Assembly: GCF_000151315.2 (NCBI RefSeq)
Contig: NW_011887300.1
Span: 685,310 to 749,309, forward strand
Source of the DNA: Capsaspora owczarzaki ATCC 30864
Taxonomy: Eukaryota; Opisthokonta; Filasterea
DNA length: 64,000 nt
Direction: 5' to 3'
Of the stretch, positions 1 to 9,286 are shown piece after piece (positions within the stretch are counted from its first letter, which is position 1; each line of letters begins with the position of its first letter). The position numbers and the translations under genes are program-made. The notes below the pieces were generated by a model that ran no database searches, was not told the origin of the DNA, and saw only the letters and a program-made list of their open reading frames with translations.

Positions 1-1
1 C

Positions 2-205
2 CCATGCACACGGTGCCAGATGATTTGTGTGGATCAAGCGAAAGGCGTTGTCACATCTGAACCGCTCGAAACACTGGCTCGGTTTCGAAAACATCAAGGA
101 CGGATTCTGTTTGGTGTTCACCTCATGTGCGATCAACCTGATATTGCGCAGAGTTCGAGTCTGGTCGAGTTGTGCGTAGATGATCCCGTGCTGTTGACAG
201 TGTGA
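2..205 (+). CDS. MOCOS: Molybdenum cofactor sulfurase, C-terminal end of MOSC domain (partial)
   Basis: The frame is open from the left edge and ends at TGA 203-205. The product begins PCTRCQMICVDQAKGVVTSE and continues with a stretch containing RILFGVHLMCDQ. This resembles the conserved end of the MOSC domain of eukaryotic Mo-cofactor sulfurases, where a C-x-x-C-Q-M-I-C-I-D segment is followed by an F-G-x-Y/H-L-M segment near the C-terminus. The family's enzyme transfers sulfur from L-cysteine through an N-terminal NifS-like PLP domain to the Mo cofactor bound by the MOSC domain, activating xanthine and aldehyde oxidases in the cytosol. Only about 67 residues lie in the window, so the PLP domain cannot be checked and this may be just the last exon. 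MOSC membership is fairly secure; MOCOS rather than a MARC-type protein is inferred from the segment's similarity. Confidence 0.68.
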   Translation, partial: PCTRCQMICVDQAKGVVTSEPLETLARFRKHQGRILFGVHLMCDQPDIAQSSSLVELCVDDPVLLTV

Positions 206-1089
206 TAAATTGTCGAGTAACAGAAAAAAAAATCACCATTTTGTTTTAAAAACACTTTTCTTTTTTTTTTTTAAAAGTGCCGCATACGAGTTCATTGAGC
301 TGAAATCCAATGCAGGAGCTTGACTTTGGAGAAAGGGGCAATTTGCGAATGGAAAACGTGGGAAATGGGTGGCCTGGAGCGCTGTCATGGCGCAATGAAA
401 TGGTCTCTGAGAACACAATTGTTCTCTGGACACGTATACACTCGAGTCGAAGGTATATTTGAGATACGCACACAAACCCACCAAATTATAGCATAATTTA
501 CGACGGGCAATTGTTAAGAAAAGAACAATGCAAGCAAAACACCTTACATGACTCGATAGCAGCCATGTTTTTTTGGAGATTCGGAATTAATAATGTTGCG
601 ACCATGTGGCGAGGTATTCCGTCATACAAATCAACAAAGATGTTGGCAATAATATTTACACTGTGATTGCAAAGTACCGGCGCGCGGTGAGGGGTGTGTC
701 AGCGTTTGGTCAAGGCAGGAGTGGATGGTTTGGAGTTGGTATTTTGGGTTTTCCCTTGTTATATTTTAGTCAGTTCGTTCGTTTCCCCCCCCCCCGCTCT
801 CCTTTATGTTTCAAGTCGGCGTCCGTACTTGTCATCCTCGTCTATGCCATTGTTGTGCTGTTGTGTTTCTCAGTCTTCTTGATGTTAGTCTTTGTTCGTT
901 GTTGTTGTGGCGACGCTTTTGTTTGTTTTCTTTGTTTGCGTCGCTGCCGCACTTTTCGTGCGTTTGACACCGCCTGGAGTCTGCACTCTGCGTTTGAGTG
1001 ATGATTTGTGCAAGCACAACCAATAGACTGACTGAAAGAACCGCGTTGTTCCGATAGATCGAAAGTCAATGATGCTGTTGTACTAGAGT
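206..1089. other. Intergenic, no gene recognised
   Basis: A poly-T run sits at about 259-272 and a C run at about 786-795. Open frames here are short, T-rich and without recognisable domains. I see nothing that supports a gene between the MOCOS end and the LRR gene start. Confidence 0.5.
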
Positions 1090-3581
1090 ATGAGCGCGAG
1101 ACAGCGCCAGTTGTACGACAAAGTCAAGAAAGCGCGTGAATGGTTCGGGTAGGAAAAAGCCGAAAGAAAGTGTGACGACATGTGTACTGATGAAATGGAG
1201 GATAGACAGGAGTACAAGCATATTGACGATGCCGACGCACAAGCGATTGCTGAAGGACTCAAAGGCAACCCGAACGTGGAGAAACTCAAGTGAGTCATCT
1301 TGCTTCGAGTGTGGAACGTGAGTGGGTGGCTTCGGCAGAGGACAGCAAGAGTGGCTCACTATTGGAGGGGACGGACAGTCTGGGCTGGAATCAAATTGGT
1401 GATGCTGGAGCGCGGGCGATTGCTGAGACGCTCAAACTCAATATGACGGTAACTGAACTGCGGTAGGTCGTCTATCTCCCTATGGCTAGTGCATGTGAGT
1501 GGGTGATATCAACAGAGAACATTTAGAGTGCTCAGTGGTGAATGGGACGGACAAGTCTGACTAAGAATCAGATTGGTGATGCTGGAGCGCGGGCGATTGC
1601 TGAGACACTCAGAGTGAACACGACAGTGACCGACCTTGGGTAAGGCAATTCGCTTCGATTGATGCGTGTGAGTGGGTGATGTCAGCAGAGGACATTTAGA
1701 GTGCTCACTGATGTGACGGACAGCCTATGGAAGAATCAGATTGGCGATGCTGGTGCCCATGCACTTTCTGCGGCACTCAAAGTGAACAAGACGTTGATCA
1801 AGATCGAGTAAGGGGTGTCACTTTCACTCAACAGGAGGCATTTAGAGTGCTCATTGATGGAGGGGATGTACAGTCTGAATGGGAATCAGGTTGGCGATGC
1901 TGGAGCACAGGCGATTGCTGAAATGCTCAGAGTCAACACAACAGTCACTCGCCTCAGGTAAGTCATCTCACTTTGATGTGAGTCGATGATCCAGCAGAGG
2001 TGCCCAGAGTGCTTACTAACGACTGAGCAGTTTGTACAATAATAAGCTTGGCGATGCTGGAGCGACGACGATTGCTGAGATGCTCCAAGTAAACAAAATA
2101 CTGACTTCGCTCGGGTAAGGCATCTCACTTTAACTGATGTTTGTGAATGAGTGATGTCAGGAGATGGTCTTCAGAGTGCTTACTGATGGAAGGGAATGAA
2201 CAGCCTGGACTACAATCAGATTGGCGATGCTGGAGCGAACGCAGTTGCAGAAGCACTCAAAGTGAACACGTCCTTGCAAGCGCTCGAGTGAGTCACATCA
2301 CATTTGCTGGCGCTTGTCAGTGGGAATATTGTCAGCAAAAGGCTCATCGATGGAGCAATTTGACAGTTTGGGCAAGATTGGCAACGCCGCAGCGCAGACA
2401 ATGGCTGAAGTACTCCAAATGAACACGACGCTGACTCATCTCAGGTAAGGCATATCACAGTTTCTGATGCATGTGATTGGGTAGCAGAGGGCACTCAAAG
2501 TGCTCATGGAATGGAACGGACCGACAGTCTGGGTCTAATTGGCGACGCAGAAGCACAGGCCATTGCTGAGGCACTCAAAGTGAACACGACCTTGACTGGT
2601 CTCAGGTAATCCAATTCACTTTGACTGATGCATACGAGTGACTGATTCAGCAAATGGCATTCAAATGCTCACTGATGGAGAGGAATGGACAGTCTGTGTT
2701 GCAATCAGATTGGTGACGCTGGAGCGAAGACGATTGCTGACGCACTCAAGGTGAACACGACATTGTCACGTCTCTGGTATGTCATCTCTCCAACGATGCT
2801 TGTGTATGTGCGATCCAGCAAAACGAATTCAGGGTGCTCACGAATGGAGAGAATTCACAGGCTCAAGCAGAATCAGATCGGCAATGCTGGAGCGCAGGCA
2901 ATCGCTGAAGCACTCAAGGTCAACACGAGGCTGACACATCTTGGGTAAAGCATCTCACTTTACAGATGCTTGTGAGTGGATGATTCAGCAGGGGGCATTT
3001 CAATGCTTACTGATGGATGTACAGTCTGAGTGAGAATGAGATTGGCAATGCGGGAGCGCAGGCGATTGCTGAGGCACTCAAGGTGAACTCGACGCTGACT
3101 CGGCTCTTGTAAGGCAGCTATCCCTCATAGTTCCACTTGAGCTAACTGATGGATGGAACGCACAGTTTGGAAAACAATCAGATTGGCGATGCTGGAGCCC
3201 AGGCGGTTGCCGAAGCGTTCAAGATGAACCCGAAGCTGGTGGATATTTGGTATGGGTATCATGCGCTTTGACTTTGAGCCAGGGTGAGCATACATCCTGC
3301 TCACTCACTCGCATTGCTCAACAGTCTAGCCCGAAATTGCATTAGCAATGCTTGTTCTCAAGCAATCAGAAAATGCACAGACACCGGCAAAACGGGGCCT
3401 ACGTAAGCTAAGTTGTCCTTGCGAAACGAAGCCATTGAAGCTCACGCGAGCTGCTTCCAACCAATGAAGTGTGCCTTCCGATTGCTCATTTACGGTGCTT
3501 GTTCGTTGCACAGCATTTCCGAGCAGGTTAACCCTCTTGCACTCTCCTTACTTCCACGCTTCGCAACCGCTGACGACCTTC
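1090..3581 (+). CDS. LRR (ribonuclease-inhibitor type) protein 1, one repeat per exon, 3' end cut off by a chromovirus
   Basis: Exon 1 (1090-1148) encodes MSARQRQLYDKVKKAREWFG. Then come fourteen exons of 84 nt (three of 78), each one 28- or 26-residue LRR with core IGDAGAxAIAEALKVNTTLT: 1206-1289, 1379-1462, 1556-1639, 1724-1807, 1874-1957, 2031-2114, 2204-2287, 2367-2444, 2528-2605, 2693-2776, 2861-2944, 3025-3108, 3166-3249, 3325-3402. Every intron is phase 2 with GT-AG ends, so exons can be gained or lost without changing the frame. A last exon starts at 3514 (ISEQVNPLALSLLPRFATADDL) and runs straight into an LTR at 3582. The paralogue at 25.8-28.1 kb continues there into a further domain, so this gene has lost its C-terminus. 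The fold is known as a curved solenoid for protein binding. The partner is unknown and it lacks a visible NACHT or signal peptide. Confidence 0.75.
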
Positions 3582-3869
3582 TGTTAGGATCCCGGACTGG
3601 ACAGGGAAGGGTACTCAGGCGTTGGCGCAAGACAGGACAGGGAATTGGGGATTTGGGGGATTTAATAAAGACAAGACAAGAAAGGATCCAAATCGAATCA
3701 GGTTGATCAAACTTTGACGACTGACGGACAAACATATTTGTCATCATCAAATCAGAAAATCAGGCAAGACAAATCAGAGCAAGACAGAAGAAAATCAGGA
3801 AGAAAGACAAGAGTGAGAAAACATGCAAGAAATCATTCAAAGTGGCAGGTTGCATCCAGAAACCTGACA
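3582..3869 (-). repeat. 3' LTR of the chromovirus remnant
   Basis: On the minus strand it begins TGTCAGGTTTCTGG and ends GGGATCCTAACA, giving the usual imperfect TG...CA inverted ends. A purine-rich tract (GTGCGGGGATC) lies directly before it, as expected for a polypurine tract. No partner LTR was found at the truncated 5' side, so the target duplication cannot be tested. Confidence 0.7.
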
Positions 3870-6498
3870 GATCCCCGCACAAAGGATCGCGTCGTCCCTG
3901 ACGCGCTCAGGAATGGAGAAGCCGGGCAGCGGGCTTGGGCTTGCGAGGAAACTTGCGATGGAAATCGCGGACGAGGACCAGGAGGTTGGACGACTGGGAC
4001 AAGGGTTCCCAAGTTGTGTCGGAAGGGCTGAATCCTTCCCAGCGGCACAGATAAAAGAAATCTTCACCGCGACGCTCGACATCGAGAATGTCGGAAACTC
4101 TGTAAAGGATTTCGCCATCAACGATCTCAGAGTAGGGGAACGGCTGAGGGCGAGAGGAGCCAGAGCTGGAACGGAACTGTTTCAGAAGTGAAACGTGGAA
4201 GGTCGGATGGATCTTGAGGTCAGAGGGCAGAGACAGAGTGAAGGCAACATCGTTGACCTTGGAAGCAATGGGAAAGGGACCGATCCACTTGGGGTGGAGC
4301 TTGTTGAGAGAGCGGATGTTGGAAGTGCTGAGGAGAACTTGATCGCCAACTTGAAAATCCGGGGGAGGGATGCGATGCTTGTTCGCATGCTTGGTGTAAG
4401 CAGAAACAGCAGACTTGAGGTGGTCACGGACATTGGCTTGCACATCGGAAATGTGCGCGAGGAGACTGGTCGCATCAGGAGAAGGGGTCAAAGCGGGAGA
4501 AAAATCGAAACGCGGGTTGAAACCAAAGTTCGCATGGAAGGGCGAAACACCGGTAGAAGACTGGGCAGAAGAGTTGTAGGCAAACTCGGCGAGATGAAGG
4601 AGATCGGACCAGTTGTCCTGGCCAGCAGAGATGAAGCAGCGAAGGTACTGCTCAAGGATGCGGTTGATGGCCTCGGTCTGGCCGTCGGACTGGGGATGGT
4701 AGGCCGTGGACAGGTTGATCTTGGTGTTGAGGCTTGTGAAGAGATGATTCCAGAGGTGAGAAACAAAAACACTGCCACGATCACTCACAATATCGTCAGG
4801 GAGACCGTGGTAAAGGAAGACGCGGCGGATCAGGAGATCGGCGGTGCCAAGAGCGTTGATTCTCGTGGTACAGGGCATGAAGTGGGCCATCTTGGTCAGG
4901 CGGTCGACGACGACGCAGATTGCATCAAAGGAGTTGGAAGGAGGAAGCTGGGTGATGAAATCCATGGAGATGGATTTCCAGGGGTGCTCGGCAATGGGGA
5001 GAGGCTTGAGGAGACCATAAGGCTTGTGAGAGGAAGTTTTGCTGCGGATACAGGTCTCGCACGATTCGACATAGTGCTGGATCGTATCGTGCATCTTGGG
5101 CCAGTAGTAGTCACGCTGGACTAACTCGATGGTCTTGCGGATGCCAAAGTGACCGGCAGCATAGCTGTCGTGGCGGGACTCGAGGACAAGAGAACGGAGA
5201 TCGGCTGTACAAGGCCGACTTGAAGTAAAGGAGATCATCCTTTGTGGTGAACTTGGGGAAGCGGGAAGGGTCTTCAGCGATCTCGAGTGCGAGAATGTCG
5301 GTCGCTAAAGCTTGGCGGACGCGGGACAGGAAGTCGTCGGACATGACGGCAATGAGGAGTTTCTCGGGAAACATGGTGGTCGGAGTCTTGACCTTGGGGT
5401 CACCCACCCCCGTCGAAGAGGAACGAGAGAGAGCGTCAGGAAGAGTATGGAGGGTACCAGCGCGGTGGTAGACGAGGAAGAAGAAATCGGCGAGCACTTG
5501 GGCCCAACGGGTCTGGCGCGGGTTGAGGAGACGAGCGGTAGACCAGAACTCGATGTTTTTGTGATCGGTAATCACCTTGACAGGAACCTTGGCGCCGAGG
5601 AGGTAGTGCCGGAAGACCTTGAAGGACTCGACAATGGGACAGAGCTCTTTATCGTAGATGTTCCACGCAAGTTCAGAGCCAGTGAATTTGCGGGAATGGA
5701 AAGCAACGGGATGCGCAACGCCGGTGTCATCGAGCTGGGACAGAATGGCACCGAGAGCAAAATCGCTGGCATCGGTCTCGAGGATGAAAGGCTTGGAGGG
5801 GTCAGGATAGGCAAGGACGGGCGCGGAGGTGAAAGAATGCTTGAGGAAGGCAAAAGCAGAGTCGCATTCGGGTGTCCACTTGAAAGGGACATCCTTGCCG
5901 AGGAGCTTGGTGATAGGAGTAATCACACCGGAAAAGTTCTTGATGAAACGGCGGTAGTAGTTGGCAAAGCCGAGGAATTTCTGGACGGCGTGGACAGTTT
6001 CGGGCACCGGCCAGTTGAGGACTGCAGAAAGCTTGGCAGGATCCATCTTGACGCCATCCTTGGAAACGATGTAGCCAAGGAAGAGCACCGAGTCGGAGTG
6101 GAAGACAGATTTTTCCAGCTTGACGTAGTGCTGGTTGTCGCGCAGAATTGTAAAAACACGGCGGACGAGAGGGACGTGGTTCTCGAGAGTGTCGGAGTGG
6201 ATGAGGATGTCATCGAGGTAGAAAACAACACCGATAATACCTTGGAGAAGAGAAGCGATGAATCTCTGGAAGCAGGCACCAGAGTTAATGTGGCCGAAAG
6301 GTGCCACCAGGAATTCGAAGAGGCCAAGTTGACAGCGGAAGGCGGTCTTGTACTCATCACCCTCCTTGACACGGAGTAGATGATAAGCAGAGCGAAGGTC
6401 GACCTTGGTGAAGATCTTGGAGCAAGAGGGGCGAGAGCGACTTGGACCAAGTTGGTCGATGAGCTCGGAGATGAGAGGAAGCGGGTAGCTGTTCGGAA
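3582..6498 (-). mobile_element. Ty3/gypsy chromovirus remnant, 5'-truncated fossil
   Basis: Read on the minus strand it contains the later part of a reverse transcriptase (YLDDILIHSD), RNase H (LETDASDFALG), a zinc-binding integrase N-terminus (H-x-H, then C-x-x-C), the integrase core (TAYHPQSDGQTEAINR) and a C-terminal chromodomain (FFYLCRWEGFSPSDTTWEPL). A chromodomain-bearing integrase places it among chromoviruses. A 288-bp LTR follows at the 3' side (3582-3869). Gag, protease, the start of RT and the 5' LTR are absent, and the reading frame is broken about once more, so it is a dead copy. It lies between two damaged host genes. Protein motifs are still easy to read, which suggests a geologically young but not current insertion. 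Confidence 0.88.
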
Positions 6499-6630
6499 TG
6501 CCTACTTACTTGCATGCATTACCTTGTATTGTTTGTCATGTCTCCCATACTGGGAATGGTTCATTCGTCAATATACCTTTATTCATGAACATTGCCTGAC
6601 AATCGACGTACCTTTGCACTGACTCTGACA

Positions 6631-7227
6631 GCTGCCAGCCGACCAGGATTGAATGGCAACGGCGCGGGTAAACGGCGATCGCAAGACATTGATGAAGGGC
6701 AGGACGAGGCCGGGCTGGGTGATTTGGCAAATGCAGAGGAAAGTGACTCGGACGAATTCGATGGTGCTGTTGTTTCCCGTCAGGCGAAATCGAAAAGTCG
6801 CCGGCGCACCGGAGCTGGTGCCAGTTCTGAAGCTGCTGCTGTTGCTGCCGCTGCTACTACCACGACTACTACTTCTACAAAAGGACCTGTGCAATATGCT
6901 CGCCTCGATCCCACCAACAATTCAAAATCCGGGTTGCTTCTGGCGCTCCAAGCGCAAGCCGCCGCTGCTGCCGCCGCCACCGCACTCAAAGCCTCTGGCG
7001 TGTTGGGTGACGCACGACCTCCCGCAAACGCCGAAGTAGCGGCCCAATTGCTGCTCCAGGCTCAGGACACCGCCCAAGCAACGCGTCCGCAAGCACTAGA
7101 GCAAGCCGCGACACAGTTCACGGCCATGGTCGAGGAGTTCAACGCTCAGGTGGATGCGCTGCAGCAGGACAATGTCGTTACGACCACCTCCATCAAACGG
7201 CCTCGGTCGCAAAAGCCAGGCCCGCGC
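6631..7227 (+). pseudogene. Ala/Gln-rich host gene, 5' portion, split by a Ty3/gypsy insertion
   Basis: An open frame follows a plausible 3' splice site (ctctgacag, ending 6630). It encodes a hydrophilic, low-complexity protein: an acidic stretch (EESDSDEFDG), a basic stretch (KSKSRRRTG), alanine and threonine runs, then a possible helix (ALEQAATQFTAMVEEF). I do not recognise a family. No convincing start codon was found, and the chromovirus remnant abuts at about 6499, so upstream exons may have been lost. At 7227 the frame meets the Ty3/gypsy LTR; the matching 3' portion resumes at 15768. Joining the two flanks at the duplicated CGCGC does not keep one frame, so there is either a later indel, a missed intron, or the gene was already decaying. 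Confidence 0.5.
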
Positions 7228-7251
7228 TGTTACACCCGAGAGGGAGGAATA

Positions 7252-8926
7252 CTATCACCCAAAAAAGTTTTTTACATCGCGTTTTTTTTCCACTCCTCAC
7301 CCCGCCCTGCGACCGTTTTGACCACAAATCTCCCTTTTCCCTCTCTAATGCATGTATATATGTACCTTCTATGTGTTTAGAGTGAGAGGAGCGGAGGGGT
7401 GATGACTGGTACGACGGGGGAAGGAGAAAGGATGCAAAAAGGGACAAAACGCGATCGTCCAAAAAAGGGACTTTTTGGCGTTCTTTTTTCAACTTTCACA
7501 AACACAACACCATACGGACGCATGAGCCCCACCAAACCATTTCAATACTTGGTATAACCACCATGGGCATCCAAAACTGCTTTGATGCGGCGCGGCATGG
7601 ATGAAATGAGCGAGGTGCAGACCTCGACGGTGAGGACCTTGTGGTAGACCTCTTGGAAGCGCTCCCAGAGCATATCTTGGTTTGTGATCTCCTGCTGCTT
7701 GTACACAGCGTTCTTGACCATGTTCCACGCATGCTCGATGGGGTTGAGGTCGGGGGAGTTCGCAGGCCACTCCAAGAGGGTGAGGTTCTGGTTTTTGAAC
7801 CATTTCATCACGTCCTTCCGCTTGTGACAGGGCGCGTTGTCCTGCATGAAAATCAGGTTTGGGTCGTTTCCCCAAGCGGCCAGACTGTCTTTCAACTCCT
7901 CATTCAGAACGGAGAGGTAGACGTCGCCGTTCATGCGGTCGCCGAGCTCGGAGAAGAAGGAGATGCCGCAACGCGAAATCGCTCCCCACACATTGATGTG
8001 CCCTCCTCCGAACTTGACAGTGCCCTGGACCGACCTGTCGTCGAGCGGTGCACCCCACACACGCCACACACGGCCAGAGTTGTTGTTCCTGTACAGGTAG
8101 AGAGCGGTCTCGTCGGAAAAAACGACGTTCAACCAGTCCTCTACGGTCCAATTGGCGTGAGCGCGGGCGAAAGCCAGTCGGGCGTTTTTATGGCGCTGCA
8201 GCAGCCTCGCCTTTTTGACCTTCGCCGCACAAAAGAGACCCTCCCGCCGCAGCACGTTCCTGATCGTCTCTGCAGTGACATCACAGAGCCTTCATTTGCG
8301 CATGGTGGCGGCGACTTCGGTAGCTGTGTGCGAATCTCCGGTCTTAATCTGCTGCACGATGTTTACGGCGGCAGTCGAAGAAACCTTGGTCGGACGTCCA
8401 GATCGCGGCGAATCCTGCGTCCCGCCCCTCGCCGAGTAGCGTACATGGATTGCACGCACTGTGTGCCAAAGGAGACCGAGTTGGTCGGCGATCTGGCGGT
8501 AGGAGAGGCCGGCTTTGTGCAGCTCCAACACGTTCGACCGAATGACCTCCCTACTCGGCTTGATGACAGTGGGCTTCGGCGGCGATGGTGGGGATACATT
8601 GCCGCGTGTGACTCGCTTCACGGACGAAGACGGCGGGGACGAGGCACTAGTAGAACGAGCCATGGGGGCGTCGAACTGTAGAAATGAGAGAAAAAGGCGG
8701 GAAAAATTCAATCCAAAGCGCGCGCTTTTTTCGATGTTTTCCCGCATCCACGCGGTCCCCACACGCACACTTCTCTTCCCGTCCCCGCTCCTCATCATTT
8801 TCCGATGTAGGGTACACCGACGCACACCCCACATGTGAAATAGGGCGAACTAACCGTCGTCACACGGAGATGGAGACTGAATTAACCAAAACAAATCGCG
8901 ATGTAAAAAACTTTTTTGGGTGATAG
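7252..8926 (-). mobile_element. Tc1/mariner DNA transposon (copy 1), inserted in an LTR
   Basis: The ends are a perfect 30-bp inverted repeat beginning CTATCACCCAAAAAAG (7252-7281 and 8897-8926) and the target duplication is TA (7250-7251, 8927-8928). It encodes a DD34E transposase on the minus strand. Its insertion inside the LTR means it arrived after the retrotransposon. A second, distinct Tc1/mariner element lies at 19159-20799; the transposases are clearly related but the terminal repeats differ after CTATC. Confidence 0.92.
7542..8663 (-). pseudogene. Tc1/mariner transposase with one premature stop
   Basis: The frame from ATG 8663 (MARSTSASSPPSS) encodes a helix-turn-helix region (LELHKAGLSYRQIADQLGL, then GRPTK), followed by a catalytic domain with VVFSDETALYL, MQDNAPCHKRKD and SPDLNPIEHAWN. 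The spacing of the last two acidic residues is 34, so the class is DD34E. It ends DAHGGYTKY. A single in-frame TGA at 8292-8294 lies between the DNA-binding and catalytic domains; everything else is open, about 373 codons against 369 in the intact copy at 19.4 kb. The stop makes this copy probably non-autonomous, though a downstream catalytic fragment could be made if translation reinitiated. The terminal repeats are intact and could still be mobilised in trans. Confidence 0.85.
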
Positions 8927-9286
8927 TAGGTAGATACGAAGTATATTGAGCACTGAGCTAACAGATATGGGTTGGGGTGTGACACTCGCCCCCACAAGAA
9001 GAGACATACTCTTCTGAAAGAACAATACAAAACAAACCATATCAAACACGATTCCATGCACTGTGCACGAAAATACGAAAGCGACAATGGACTCGACAAA
9101 CGAAATCCAAAACGAACAACAGGAAATGGGAGCGACTCAGACAACCAAGTGCACTCAAACAGGAGAAAAAAAGGAATCGGTACCAGAGGAAGAGAAAAGT
9201 ACCAAAAACCAAAACGAAGGAAAGACCAGAAACGCAAACACGGAAGTAGCAAGAACAGGACCTTGCACCAAGAAAAGAAAAAAGTT

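Larger units (their letters stand above)
7228..8984 (-). repeat. 3' LTR of the Ty3/gypsy element, split by the mariner element
   Basis: LTR bases are 7228-7251 and 8929-8984 (24 + 56 = 80 bp). On the plus strand it starts TGTTACACCCGAGAGG and ends GGTTGGGGTGTGACA, forming imperfect inverted ends. The 1675-bp Tc1/mariner element lies between, flanked by TA on both sides. Confidence 0.92.

Noticed and set aside
606-1001. Open frame of 131 codons with hydrophobic stretches
   Set aside because: No family features; Cys/Phe/Leu-rich composition follows from T-rich DNA, and it overlaps homopolymers.
1206-3402. Regularly spaced near-identical units resembling a CRISPR array or satellite
   Set aside because: The conserved part is an 84-base coding LRR with splice sites and the spacers are introns similar to one another, which is the opposite of CRISPR spacers.
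4195-6379. Plus-strand frames of 309 and 355 codons across the chromovirus remnant
   Set aside because: Antisense shadows of RT and integrase sequence; composition is a reflection of the minus-strand codons.
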